In this document: positions 15,001-28,600 of the stretch, in pieces
Numbering within the stretch: position 1 is the stretch's first letter
How the letters are laid out: the number at the start of each line of letters is the position of its first letter
From: Osmia lignaria lignaria
Taxonomy: Eukaryota; Arthropoda; Insecta; Hymenoptera; Megachilidae
Direction of reading: 5' to 3'
DNA: 64,000 bases
Assembly: GCF_051020975.1 (NCBI RefSeq)
Contig: NC_135046.1
Span: 4,278,001 to 4,342,000 of the forward strand
The notes under the pieces: generated by a model
Seen by the model: the letters and a program-made list of their open reading frames with translations, nothing else
Told to the model about the DNA's origin: nothing
The model's database searches: none
Translations under genes and position numbers: made by a program

Positions 15001-18000
15001 GTAACGAAACGTGTGAAATCGATCAGACGGTTCGACGTGTTGCTACTTGATTTTTTGCTACGACTCGGGCTCGTTCGCGTAGGAGTTTCGGGAACGTAGG
15101 AGTAACAGGTGGTAATAGCATTCGCACACAATCGTAATGTAGGTACTTTGACGACGACCATTCAGCTCGTCTCCTTACTAACAGTCTGTCGGTCTCGCGC
15201 TCTTCGTGCAAGTGTTTGAGAAGCTTGTCCCGCGTATCGAGATGTCTCGAAGTGCTATCACCAAGGAGGGTCATCGCAAGAAGATCCTCTCCCAATGTGA
15301 TCTCGACTAAACATCGAATACCAGACTGCTCCTTATTGAATCCTCCGTGTTGCTTATTCTAGACCGCGGGATGTGATAACCGAGTAGAATTACCATCTTG
15401 TTTCTGGAAAATCGGCTATACGATAAATTTGCTAAAAATATAAAGAGTTTTCAAAGTTTAACAAATCCGTCGTACAAGTAATTCGAAATTTTACAGCTGT
15501 CGGATCGCTTGAAAGTTTCCATTGAATACTCAGCTGCGTTCTCCACCCCTGGCTTGTCGTCGGGAAATTTATTTCGCGAGCGCGACGATGAACGTCGGGG
15601 TGAATGTTATCGAGAGGCAAGGGAACAAAAAAAGAACGTTGTTGAAAATCGACGCGTCGGGAATTATGTCGAGAGTAACGGGTTGGCGAGAAAGAGAGCG
15701 AGAGGGAGGGAGAAGAGAAGGCTTTTGAAGCGCGGAAATTTATTCTGCGCACCGGATTTCAGCCGGAACGCGCGTTCAACGTTTCATTTCGGGGAAACAA
15801 ATGGAAACGTCTGGACGATGTTGGCCAGACCAGACGTTCCGCCATCGGGAACAGCGTGTCGGGCGTCAGCAAATAGCCCCAAAGCGTTCGAATCGTGCTT
15901 TCTCTTCTCTGCCGATCGCGCTTTTGCCAACCAACCATACCCAGCCGGTTCTCCTGTCGCCGCACCAATTTGATTGCTTCTCCACCAGTGACAGGTAATA
16001 CCTTCGCGAGCGTTGTCGCGAAATCCCGAACGCCGTTAAACACAGCGCGGCCAATATTCCTTGGCGTTTTTCCAACATTTTTCCGCGACGAAAACTTGTT
16101 AAACGTCCCAACGAAACCACCTTTCATGTTCGAGTAGAATTTTATACGATTTATCGGTATTTCACTTGACTAATATTTGTAATTTTAATGTATGTAATTA
16201 ATTCGAATAGATTAAATTTCATAGCACCGTTACACCGGTTCACCGTTGACCCCATCACGGTAGCGAACGCGTTAATACACACGATTGATATCGTTCAAGT
16301 TCAGCATGTGGTCTACCATGGAAATTGTGCATACATATATTCAAAGTTGAAAGGGGGTTAAAGGGCACGGCGATTGTTCGGTATAGTCCCGAATTGAATT
16401 TGTAGCGAAACGGATTGCAGGGGTACAAAATATTTGTGGTAGACGCGCAATTAACTCGACGAGCTGAAAATAGGGGTTGAGAGATGAGAAAGGGGAAGGG
16501 GTGGTGGCAAGAGAAAAGGTAGACGAATATACGTATAGAGGTTGCTTACCTTCGCGAGTCACTGCTCGACGAGCACATAGGACGCAGTCGTCGGTCGGTT
16601 AATGCGAATTTCACGTGCATAGAAGAAAAGAGAAAGAGAGAAAGGGAACAGGCGAACCGCAGGAAGCGATGCCAGGCACGTAGCATTTTAAAATGGCAAG
16701 GGAGCGAGAGGAAAGGGCGTTGCGCAGACGACAGCGTTTCGTCCTTCGTGCGAGTAAAAGCTCCGACGATTTTTTGCCTTTTCCCGTCTGTGTCTATACT
16801 CTTTTCCAACCCTTTCTTTTGCTTTCCTTCTCTCCTTGTTTTTTTTTTACTCGACCACCGCGTTGGCCACTGTTCGCTGCTCGCGTTTTCCCACCCCTTT
16901 CGATTGCATCGTATTTCCATTTCTTTCGGGGTGGTGTAAAGAGAAGAACAAACAACGCTTACAGGACGAGAATACCTTTTATTATAGAATCGCTCGAAAA
17001 TTTGCAACACAAGTGGAGGGAATGTTTGTCAACGGTCCGCGAAACGGTATTACGGCAATCCCTAAAGGTGACGTAATCTTCGCTTTCAATTACATCCGGC
17101 CAAACGAAGATTCTCCGCGTGCAATTTACGTTGCCAGTCTCACCGTGTATTATTTCGCGGCGGAATGGAGCTTTCAGCCGCGAAGCAGCTGTCAGACGGA
17201 GGCAGCCGAGTGGAAAGAGAATTTCTGAGAGGCGACCTACGAACACGATAGTAGTAGTCGTTCTGAACGGTTGGCAACTGCATCTACGCCAATCGGGCTA
17301 TCTTTGTTTCCCGTTGAAAGCTACCTTGTTCCACTAACGGCAACAAGAAAGGACTTGCATACGCGTGGCTCGTGTGTAACCTCAAACCAGCCATCCACCT
17401 GGCTCCGTTTATGAATTTTTCTCTTTTTCATCTTGTCTCTTCGATCAGATGCCTCGTTCTCCTTCATTACGAGTCTGTTTCGATCTTCGAAACTTTCTAA
17501 AACCTTCGTTAAGATCGTTAAGTCATCATTTTGATGTTAGCTTTGTTGTCACTGAAGACGTTATTTAAGAAGACGAGGTGTTACAATCGCGTATCTTGTT
17601 ACAATTTCTCGAATATGTAAATGCTTGCCGTCCACAGCAACGAGCTGTAACGGTAAAAGATGATATTTTTCCCTGTTACGATTTGCCTTTTTCTCCTTCT
17701 TCCCTCGTTTCTCTTGGAGTCGTTGTCCATTATGCTTGCATGTATGCGCGTGCAGAGGGAAACCCGAGGATATAACGGTGGCAAGGTGGGTCGTTTAAAT
17801 CCCTCTTCATCCCCCGGCGTATCGCAACTCCGACGATATTTCATTCCTTGCGGTGTACTGCACCCGTTCCGCATAATATCAAAGGGAAGCTCGAAAGCTC
17901 GAAAGAACAGAATGACTCCGGACGAAAATCCTTCCAAGCAAGAAACTCTTCTCGTGCATCGACCGCTGAATTTTCCGGCTAACGTTTCTGGCCTACAAAC

Positions 18001-18054
18001 CTTTTCTTATTCCTATTCTACCCTCTTGAAATCATAAAAGTGTACTCTTTATAA

Positions 18055-18079
18055 TTTTTTTTTTTTTTTTTTTTTTTTT
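18055..18079. repeat. T25 homopolymer
   Basis: A run of 25 T follows an A/T-rich stretch. It could be simple slippage or, on the minus strand, the A-tail of an old retrotransposed copy. No recognisable gene lies next to it on the minus strand. Confidence 0.8.
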
Positions 18080-20565
18080 AATTACTATTTATCGAAACTG
18101 GCTTTATCGATGATTGAAATTCACTTTGATTACGCAAACGCGGCGAAGCAGATACGTAGGTTGTCGGAGTCGATCGAATTTCTTTGGACGTAAGAAGCTT
18201 AGCCCGGACGACGAGGATGGTGGGTGGCCTGGTTTTTCCAAGCTTTTCTGTCACCGTTGAAAGAGCGCTCGCGTTTGATCGTCTTTTTTTTGCCGTGTTG
18301 GATTCTTTTGTGCTCTTTCGGAGCAGCAGCATAAAAAGACGCGTCTTGCTCGCCATTTTCATCGGGAGAACCATTTACAAACGTGTCCAGCCGCGGAGCA
18401 AGCTGGATTGTCGCGTAATAGTTACAAATGGATCTTTCAAAATTGATATGTAATTTCGTGATTATTTCTTCGCCCGTTCGTTCGACGTAACGAATCGTAG
18501 TGTCGAGAGCGTTAAAAGTGTACGGTCGCTAATTTTGGAGCCGAGGCACGAAACCAAATTTTCTCGTGACGCGTTGCTAGCGAGGTAAGCAATCTTTGGC
18601 CATGCTTTACACACGTACAAGCAACGTTATTCGTCGCGCTTCGCTTGCCAACTGCCGAGGTTCTCTTACTCCCTCGCTTTGCTTCTATTTTCCTGCCGGC
18701 ATAAGACGGCCATTAAATAAAGTTTCACCCTTGCAGCGCTACTCTTCTTCCCACCGTATTTTCTGCTCTTCTCAACTTCTTCCTCTTAACCGAGACGAAG
18801 CCGTATCGTATTTTCTTTTTTTTTCTTTTTCTTATCCTTCTACTCCCAGAAGAAATCTACGAAGCGTCCTTGATTAAAACTCATCGGACGTCCTCTTGTT
18901 AATTCACTCGGATCTTAGCCGATTTACTTTTTTAAACGACCATCAATCTGTCCCTTTACGAGACACGTTGGAGAACCACGAGAAAAATAATCCCAGTATC
19001 GAACAGGTGCCTTATTCGCAACAAAAGCAGAAATTTGTGATCACGTTCCAATGTTGGAACAGTCAACAGCAGTTTCGATATAAAGAACATGGTTACGTAG
19101 TGAACTTCAATAGAACTTTCTGGCTCGTTTCTATTTTATAAAAGGCAATCGAGCCAGGAATTTGTTGCTTCTTACCACATAGATCAACGATTCAAGTAGA
19201 GCGAGTGGTTAGCGGAATTTGTGGGAATTTGCGTCAGAACCAGGTGGGTTCGATGTTAACGACGCGGTGCTTGCGTTACGAGCGCCTATATTCGCGCGTT
19301 TTACGATGTCTTCTTCGATGGTTTTACTGCAAACGAATGCGTTAGCTCAAACGACGGTGGACGACGATTAGCGTTGAAAAGGGATGAGTTTTCGAAGCAA
19401 GAAATAGGAGGGAGGTCTAGCGAAAGAAGAGGCGCGAGGTCTGGCTGGAAGACCCTGACCTGGTCACCTAACCGTTCTTCTCTTTCTTTCTCACCGTATC
19501 GCGTTTATGTCGTCTGGGTGCTCGGATCGGGTGCTCTGGCACGTAATTAACCAGACACGGTAGCCTTTTCTTCTCACAAAAAGACTGACCAAATCTTTGT
19601 TAGATCGAAGCTTTACGACTTGAGCGAAGTTGGACGATCTTCGTTTGATACTAAAAGACTTTTGTCTCGTTTAGTGATTCGGAAAAGATTGGAAATCGAG
19701 CGTGTAGTCGTTTCCCATCGTTTTCTTCGCCCTTATCGATCCCTCGTTGTCTCCGAGGCTGGTCGATTAATCCTGTCGCTGGTCGGAGAGGAAAGCGAGC
19801 GTAGTGGTCGCGAGCTTGGCTCGAATTAATGATTTTCTTCGAAAATTGCACTCTCCAGCCACGATGCATCAGGTGCTCGTTAAAGAACCGGCTGGTAGCG
19901 ATCGCGTTGGTTGTTCGTCGTTCGGTTAGAAAAAGGGTCCCGGTGTGAACAAATGGTACGTGATTTATAGCGCGCTCATTAATCACGTTAAGGTTTCCCC
20001 GTGCCTTCTCCGCCTCCTTATTAAACCACGATTTGATCTCATTGTCCCCGAAGACAAAGGCGGACGCGTCTGGATCATAAATGCGCACTCGAGCCTGTTG
20101 TCTTGTCTATTATTGTCGCTACAACAATATGTAACCGGTGCAGTGTGTGCATCTCCGTCGAACACGAATCTCTCCTCGCGGAGAGAAGAGGCATCGTCGT
20201 AAACTTGCTACCTACTGTTACGCCACATTAATTATGATTGCTTGTGTCCTACAATAACTTTGCTCTCCAGTTTCCACGATCTTCTCTGAAACGTTTACAC
20301 CCGTGAAAGCTAATTTTCAGGAATAAACTTGAGGAATTTTTTGCAACGCCCCGCTTCTCCAGTAAGGGTAGATTGTTTAAATCTCCGAGAGTAATTAAGA
20401 GTTCTTTCTCAAATAGAATCCCTCGTAATCTTTTTATTCGAAGAGGTGATAACCTGTTTTATAAATACGCGATTAAATTCAGTTGCAATCAGGATCGAAA
20501 TATTTCGCGTACTATGTTTATTGGACAATAATTTATTAATGATTCTTCGTTTTGAATGATTTCAG

Positions 20566-21090
20566 GTGAACCCTGATGCCCGGGACAGCACGACGCAGCA
20601 AATCCAATCTAAACTAGGCAACTATTCACTGGTGAAGCATCTGCTGGACGAGCCTAAACGGCTGATCGGTATCGAGGGTGTGCCACCGAGTCCAGCCCCA
20701 TCCCCGTCACCCTCGTCCCTTCGAACGAGTTCCAGTTCGATCGGTACGAATTCCAGGAGCTCGCCGTCCTCCCAAGAATTCAAGAAACCCGGAGGACCGA
20801 GGACCAGCTCGTCTTCGTCCTCATCGTCGAGCCATCAACGTGGTGGTTTCGTGAAACCAGCCGACGGCAAGCCACCGTACGGTGGCAGGGGTGGTTACCC
20901 TGGCCAACCGGTGAAGCACGGGGGTAACAGCAACGATCATCGTAGCCACGGTTTATTACCGGCCAAAGGACCGCCCCCGAATTCACCCGGGAACGGTACG
21001 CTCGTTGGCAATTCGAATATCGGGAATTCCAACGGCGGCGGCAGGCTTCACTCTGCCGGCAACAGACTGTCCAGGTTAACTCTCGATAAC
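20566..21090 (+). CDS. lilli: lilli exon 1 of window: AFF N-terminal homology region
   Basis: This exon is 525 nt (175 codons), phase 0 at both ends, with acceptor TTCAG before 20566 and donor GTGAGT at 21091. It opens with VNPDARDSTTQQIQSKLGNY, followed by SLVKHLLDEPKRLIGIEG. This matches the AFF segment that follows the PLFxEP motif and precedes the proline/serine-rich region. In AFF4 this N-terminal region contacts P-TEFb. The first codon is GTG (Val) directly after an acceptor, so it is an internal residue and not a start. The rest is low-complexity Pro/Ser, a serine run near residues 85-93, and Gly/Asn-rich sequence. The frame stays open for about 190 nt into the intron, but the GTGAGT donor and the loss of conservation make 21090 the clear end. 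Confidence 0.95.
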
Positions 21091-24000
21091 GTGAGTATCG
21101 ATTTCCATTGTTTCGTGCAACTACCGCCATTCCCAACCACTCCTCCGCGCCTACTTCTTATTCTTATTTCGTTTCCGGCTTTAGGATACGTGAGTGTAAA
21201 ACTCGCCCGAAAAAGGTATCGAGAGTGTATCTTGCAAGTGGACAGCGTTCCAAGAGTCACTCTCAGCACGGTATCCACTTGAGCAGGATAGAGTGGCGTT
21301 GAAAACGAGTCAAATGATAGCCATTCGCTAACCCCTCGGTAATCGTTTTATTAACGCTCCTCGATCGACTTTTCTTCACCCAATTTATCCATTTATTATC
21401 GAACGTAACTGTGTAGCGGTTCTGTGCGGGAACAGAATCGTTGGTGCACTTGTTGCTCGGATCCAGTACTTTGATCGGTGTTTACGCGATGACAGAGGTT
21501 GGTGAAATTAGAAGATCGATCGCGTGGAAGATTGATCGAGAAATAATGGGGTGCTGTCGATATTAACCCTTCAGGTATTACGGGCTATTGTGGTGACTTT
21601 AGTCTTTATCCTCCATTGAGAGTTGCTAGGTAATCTCGTCATTGTTTTCCTTTTTTTCTATTTACTTCGTAAAATTGAAAATTTCAATAAAGAATATAAT
21701 AGTAACCGTGTGTTTAAAATTTGCGTACGAAACGGCGGAGCCGGGCACCGTTCGTCAAGGTTTAATCGGGGAGAAGCGACAATAAAGAGGTTATTAGGGT
21801 CTCTCGCGTTCCATCGAGCTGTACGTCGAGGGGGATGGTATTCGAGGAGAGCATCGCGGCGACAGGTTCGTTGACAGGAAACGAATTGCTTTTCAATGGA
21901 AATCCCGTTGGAGGAGTGTACACGAACGAGAAGGGGAATAGTGGGGGCGAGTTTGGTCGAGCCCTATTACCCGTGACTCCTCGAGGTGCAAATTTCATTG
22001 AGATTGACTATCGATCGTGTCTTCTTCGCCGATTCAGTCTCTGCCACCACGTTCTCCTCGAGAGTGCCTCTCTCTTGGTGTACTTATACAATTAGAGCTG
22101 GCTGTGGAGAAACGTCGACATCCTCTTTGCTCTATCGTACTCCGTGAAAATTCATTCCCCTGACGCTTTACCTTTCTTTTTTTTCTTTTCACCCTCTATT
22201 CTTCATCCGTCTCTTCTTCATCATTCTTCCCATTCCACTTTCTTCTTTCTCCATTGTTCAATCGTTCGTTCACGAGTCGTTTGCCGTTCGCCGTTCGTTG
22301 TCATCCGCGAAATTAGCTTGAAATTGCAGGTACCAAATGGAAACGAAGAATGACACGCTGTTACGTTAAAAATTGTACGGGATATTTAAAAAATAATGGC
22401 CATAGGTTATATTATACCGTTTTACCATATTTTTGGTAATCCCGGCGCGTTTAGTCCTCTCACCCTTATCGTTTTCAATCTTTCTCGGCTTGATTCACGC
22501 ATTTTCTTCTCCCATTGTCTTGGTGTTTCCCTCTTAGAAATGACTACTCGACATTATGCTCGTAATAGCCCCGCAGCCGGCTGTCTCGACGCTCTTTTCA
22601 ACGCCTCTTTTCCTCGAGAGAGCGTTGATTAATGATCGCTCGAGAGCTCGTGATAAATCGCGGAAAGGACTTCGCGAGAGTTTCAGCTACGCGAAAGAGA
22701 AAGAGTAAGAGAAAGAGAGATGCTGATTTGTCGTCGAAATCGAATCGTTTTAATTAACGCGTGTGCGCGTCGAACGAGTTTCGAGCCTCTGACTCGATTA
22801 TCGTCGTTTAATTCCATCAACGCATTATTCGCTCGATTCTTGGGGAAAAAATGTACAGCTACTTGTAGAAGGAAATAAAGACACTCTTTCGGATATGTTT
22901 CAATTCCTATATTGCGATGTGACATTTAAATAAACTTTCTCGAGTCGTGTGTCCGCTCTTAAACCTGTATTCTGAGACAACACGCTTCGAGGAAAGAACG
23001 AATATCTTTTTACCTAAGAAAAATATTGTTTCGGAACGTGAGAATTAATTTACTTTCCACGAGTCATAATTTGTTGGTAGTAGAACACCCTTGCCTTAGG
23101 CAAATACGACTGTAAAGGGTTAATCTATTCGGATTGAAATGCACGAGTTTCCAAGGTATTGATTACGAAAGGGTTTTGATAGTACTTGATTGAAGTGGAT
23201 GTTAACTAGTCGATGGCTGACTTGTAACTCACTGACAATGCTTCGAGACCCTGCGGGGATGTTGTTAGGGGTGGGCTGGTCGGTTAAGTTGTCTAGCAAA
23301 GTGTTTCGGTTCAGAAGGGGTCTCGGGTTAGCATACATAATTGGATAGAAAAATCGTTAAAGAAATTAATTGATAGAAGATTTCTATCTATGTTTCAGGG
23401 AACAAATTCGAGGCCTGGTCCCACCGAGAATTCGGCAGATGTTGAGAACATTTTGAAGGTGAGTAAACCATTAATATAATTATTTTTATTATTAAACGAC
23501 AGTATTCTACTGTGTATAATGGTAAATGTGAAACTTTGTTACGAGTTTGACTGCCGTTCGAAGTTCAATCGATAAGTCAATTTTCTCATCGATACAACGC
23601 TATCTGTCTCGCGGTTATATCGTGGCTGTTGTTGGATCAAATCGACCTATCGTTTCGGTCTGCTCGTATCGACTTTCGTCACCGTCGCTCGAGCGAACAA
23701 TTTCGCACCCTTCGAGCACCGGAAACTTTGACGTCCATTAACCCTTTGTGCTCGGCAATTTTTTGCATCTTTGCTCTCTATAGCTAGGTATTAAATTGAA
23801 AGGAAATTGACGTATGAGCGTATTGATTTTTCGAAAATTTTTAGAGGGTAAAATAGTGTGTAGCTTTCGCGAAACCTTTTCAATTTCTAATCGAAAATAA
23901 AGGAACAAGGAGTGCGATGAAAGACGATCGATTCGTCAAAAAGTATTTAGTACCGGAAGGATTAAAAGCGAAGAAAGTGGAGTTTGCGGTCTGTCGACCG

Positions 24001-25599
24001 ATCATCGATTTTCTGACTAAACTTTCGATTAGTTTCATGGTCGTGTCCGTGGATTTACAGTCTCGAAATAACTCGAATCGAACTTACGCCTCAAGGATAT
24101 ACCTCTATAAATAGAGGGGCCGTTTTGACGTCGACTAAGTCGTCAAACAATTACTTTTTCCTGTGGAAATTCATCTCTGATACGTGGATATTCGTTGCAA
24201 CGAATTAATAATTAACGTTTCCTGCTATCTTCCGTTTCTAATTATTCGCTTCGAAAAGGCTATCCCATCGCGATGCGATCGAGTTCGCCGAGACAATGAC
24301 ACTTGATTGGTCATCTACTCCGAGCTACTCGAGACTGCGAGTCGATCGATGTCAGCCACGAGGAATCAATCTTTCCAGCACGAATAAATGATTATTCGTC
24401 GCGAGTGCCGTCTCGTGAACTCGTTTCCACCGGTGCAGAGCATCGAATCTCTGATACACGTTGCAATCGGGTTGATAAACTGCCTGCTGACCTAGTTCTA
24501 TTCGTGAATAGAGAATAATGATGGCACGGGAATAAATGGGTGTTGTGGGAGTCTAGGAATCTAGGATCTTCCGGACAGACATCGACAAAATATCTGGATT
24601 CCTTGAAATGCTTATTGTTTTTTTTTTATTTTTTCGACGGCTCCTATATCTCACATGACAGTAAATTAAACGCGGATACCACGAGCCGATAATAGTATTT
24701 AGAGTGTAATCATGTAATACATTGTATTTCTTTAGCAGCTAATATCCGTGATTTTAACTCATCCGTATAACGAGATTTTCTATAGAACGGTTCTGGTTTC
24801 GGGCTCGATAAAAGCTGTCAGGGCTCACCAGCCTGCAGTGTTAATTTATGGACACGGCTTAACAGCGATTATCAGTGAATTGATATCATTATTGGGTTGC
24901 AATATTGTGACACGCTTGATCGAGTATCGAGATACAGTGCCGGCGATAAATGTCCTTGCGCATGTGTCCGCTGTCGATGGAACGCGATTAATACCTTGTC
25001 GATAGGTGTTGTAGGTCGCTAGGCCTTTTAGCTATGCCCCGGGAGAAAGACGAAATCCCTCGACATTTGCAGGATCAGATTTGATCCTGTCGTATTATTT
25101 CCACTCGAGTGCCGCAGTAGAAAGAGCAACGCATAATCAGAGGCAAGTATTTTATCTTTTTAAATCTGAAAATCAAAATTTTGTGCTTCGAATTAGCCAT
25201 TTAATTTGATCGGGGTTGAAAATTTCATTTCTTCATGAAATATGCCATCGGCATCGACGGAATCTAATGCGTGGGTCAAAGTTTGAGATTCACCAGAGAG
25301 TGGAGCATTCATTCGCAGTGTATCAGTGGAGAAGAGCGGTGGACGTAACCGTTCTCCAAGCTTTTCCACTTTCAGCTCGAATTTATGACGATAGCCAGCG
25401 AGCAGCGGCCAGTCGGTGTTCTAGCTCTGGCCACGTCCTCTTCCCCCGGGTTTCCGCTGCATCCTCCTTCCACTTTGCTCTGGCCGTTTGGTATAGAAGC
25501 ACCGTCGAGGCCCATGAATTATTCTCACGGCTCTGGCCGTGGGAAAATACGAGAGTTGCGCCAGTAGGCATCGTAAATGTGGCTGCTAATTGCGCTCGC

Positions 25600-25638
<39 letters not shown>

Positions 25639-28600
25639 TGACGACGACCACCATCGCCATCCTCCTATCTACCGACCTGCTCCTGAATATCACCTATTTT
25701 TAGTCACCGTTATCATTAAGGATGGGTCGAATTGAATACGAAATTTTCACTTCGTAGAATTCGAATGCTACTCTTGATAAGCGATGTTTTATTAATTTCA
25801 AATATATTTGTATCTCTTCGGTTTTTATTTCTTCTATCCTTATGACCGTCTCTATTCGTCGCCGATTAATCGAGAGATTTTCAGCTTCCATTACGGTCGG
25901 CCGGACTAGCCGGCTAGCCTGCGGGGATATTTAGCGTGCAAACTCTTCCCTGACGATCGTCGTTGCCGCGTTCGAGCCTTTTTTTTGTAGCCAGCTTAAA
26001 TTCGATTCCCGTGTAGCCTCCGATAAATCGCGGGTAATCCACTTTTCGTGCGAGCACGGCTCGTCGACCTCCGCTTTCGATCCACGAAACTACTTCGGTA
26101 TCTATGGAGATTTCGATCCACGTTTCATACTACCTTGCTCCTTTTCTTTTTACGTTTTCGTCGAGCGTAAGCGTGGCTCGTAGCGTATAATGCGAAGACA
26201 ATTAGGCCGAGTTAATAGGGTTAATTTGAGGTTGATCGAGTTAACTAGCAGCCGAACACTCGACTCGACCTGTTCCCTGTCTTCAGGCTACGCACCTAAG
26301 AAGATTTTGTTAGGAAGTTTCATAGTTGTCAGGATAGAATATAAGTTGCAAATTTTCCATAGTAAAAGAAAAAAAAGAATTAAAAAGTATTACTTTGCAA
26401 TTTGAGGTTTTATTTTCAAGTAGTTGAAGCGTTTGACTTTCGAGATGGTCTGTTTGAACAGAGTGCATCAGCGATTGTATAAAAGTAATCGAGCCAAAAA
26501 CTTTCGGACTTTACTACTACGTACATTTGGAGAGGATACGCTGGATGGGGGTTGAAAGGGGTGGGTGGCACTCGTTGCATCGAGCTCTGTCGAGTGCAAC
26601 GTCGAAGGGGAAGAGCAAGTGCATCGCGCAAGTGCAGTCCCACGAGTCCTCTCGAAGAGATGTTTCGCGGAACATTGTTACGCTCGCGTTGCGATACGAG
26701 ATAAAAATATCTTTGGCCCGGCGTGTATTTTCCTGAAAATCCGACGAGTCTCCCAGGCGTCGGCAACCGCCGTTTATCCGACGGTATAACCGACCAGGAT
26801 AATATTTATCCTGCGAACGAGTCGGCGATCGATGCGTTTTAAAATCCAGCCAAAATAAAAGATCTCATCGCCAGTCCGACGAGATGGAACAATTTTATAG
26901 GCGGAATAATTTAATTAAAACTTCAATAAAATCATCGATGATGATTAAAAAACGCGTAAGCATTTTATGACTATCGAACGATAGGATATACGAGGCCGCG
27001 GTATGGAAATGGAAAACGTTGAATATAGTTCCATCGGTCTGACCGCGAATTTTCATCGAAACTCGTTGGAAACGATGGTCTTTCAGCTACTGTTGCCGCT
27101 CCATTAAACGCGTACACGACGGGGAAAGGCGAGTACTGGTTGCAAAGGAAGAGGGGAATGAGGGCCACAAATGCGTTACCCGCGAGTTTCCTCGGAGCAG
27201 CCACTGCATCGACTATCGACTACCCGCTAACGGGTTTTCGATCCTTCTCACGTGCCCCGCATAATTAGCAGCGAACACCTTCAGCGCAACTGTGTCAATT
27301 TCAATCATATTACTTTTCCACCACGGTTAGAAATAAAGGACTTTTCTAAATACGCACGATTTTTTTTACTCGTCGCAGTCACGCTAAGGATCATCGAACC
27401 CCTTTGTTCTCTCGCCTGTCAAGAATAAATAATTCTGCGACTGTCGCGAGGACGGTTGATCTTATCGTTGGCATCGGGCTCGCGAAATTTTAGGAACGTC
27501 GCGTCGACGTCAAATGCGTCCAACTGATCCATTTTTTTTTCTTTTTTCTATGAGGCGTTGAATAATTCAGAAATTGCAAACCGGAGCACTGCGTGCAAGG
27601 ATGCGCTCCAAGATGCAAATTAAATTCGAGATCAAGGGGTTAATTTGTGCAATAAAAATTTATTAACTCGTAACGAAGAGTGCAGATTATCGAACGGTAT
27701 CAATCTTTTTTTCTTCTTGATCAGGTACTCGTGAACACAGTGGTTGATCCCGTAATTCGTGATCGCGTTTCGTGATCCACGCGAATAAACCTCTTCATCA
27801 CGGTTTGTATAACTGGTTCGCACGAAATAGTAACGTCGATAGCGGAGAATTCTCTGACTCAGCCCCAGGAGAATTCTCTCCTCTTGGCAAACGCGTCGAA
27901 ACCGTTTTCGTTCGGCGAGCCGCGAGCAAGCGGCGCGATGCAAATTCTACGGATTTCGTACACGAGTCACGCGTGTCTCGAAGCTGCACACGACCGAGCG
28001 AGAATAATAAGTTGCGATTAACGACAGATCGGGTTCGTTCGCTTCATTTCGTTCTTTTTTTCTGTTTTCTTTTTTCTCCTTTTTCATTTGCGCCTGTCTC
28101 TCGCGCAAATCCCCGAATCAACTAGCGACAGATTATTCTGCATTTCAATCGCGTTTTGTTTCGTTTCGTTTCGTTTCGTTTCGTTCCGCTCGTATTTTCT
28201 CGTTCTTCGGAGAGAAACTGGTACAGTTTATTTGAGATCATTTTTATTTTGAGAAAATTTATTATTTAACAGGTAATGGCTAGATAATTAAATAGAGAAT
28301 ACATATTTAGATTGAATTTTATAATTGTATCAACGCGTCTACGGTGTTTGGACGTGCAAACATATTCATAGCACTTAAAAGATTAAAGCGGATTCGTAAC
28401 GTGTCGCGTGCGCGATTTTCGTCCGCCGAGAAGAAATATGGAGCGGAAAAATATCGAAACGTTAACTGGTAACGATGTTCCGCCGTACGTTTCCGCTCGA
28501 AGGATAACTCTGCCATTGCCGTGCACCGTTATATTCACGACGCGCCGAGTTACATTATGCATGATCGTAGAACGATCCACTGTGGTTGCATTTTATTCTT

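Larger units (their letters stand above)
1..20565 (+). other. No supported exon; probable upstream intron of lilli
   Basis: I find no exon here that could supply the conserved residues expected directly before 20566 (an arginine/glutamate-rich helix, then PLFxEP). By inference this is part of a long upstream intron, although an untranslated or poorly conserved 5' exon could hide in it. Contents seen: a degenerate coding-like patch (1-500), an inverted repeat (883-928), a GC-rich block with an ATTTGCAT octamer (about 2640-2800), a CGTT-rich stretch near 7194, a short AGACGTTC tandem (9057-9080), purine-rich blocks near 10440-10580 and 13720-14040, and a T25 run (18055-18079). Confidence 0.55.

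Noticed and set aside
15509..15973. Arg/Glu-rich open frame considered as the missing lilli N-terminal exon
   Set aside because: It has the charged texture but lacks the PLFxEP motif and a donor in the right phase.
16693..17076. Frame starting MAREREERALRRRQ considered as a lilli start
   Set aside because: The Arg/Glu opening is suggestive, but what follows is hydrophobic low-complexity sequence with no PLFxEP and no fitting donor.
19200..19260. GGTTCGA-like B-box of a tRNA gene
   Set aside because: The following bases do not complete the B-box, no A-box or acceptor stem pairs with it, and other GGTTCGA hits in the window also fail.
21091..21282. Open reading continuing past exon 1
   Set aside because: It lies beyond a strong GTGAGT donor and shows no AFF similarity.
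25216..25635. 139-codon frame ending in poly-Arg
   Set aside because: The poly-Arg end is the CGA microsatellite, and the rest has no similarity I recognise.
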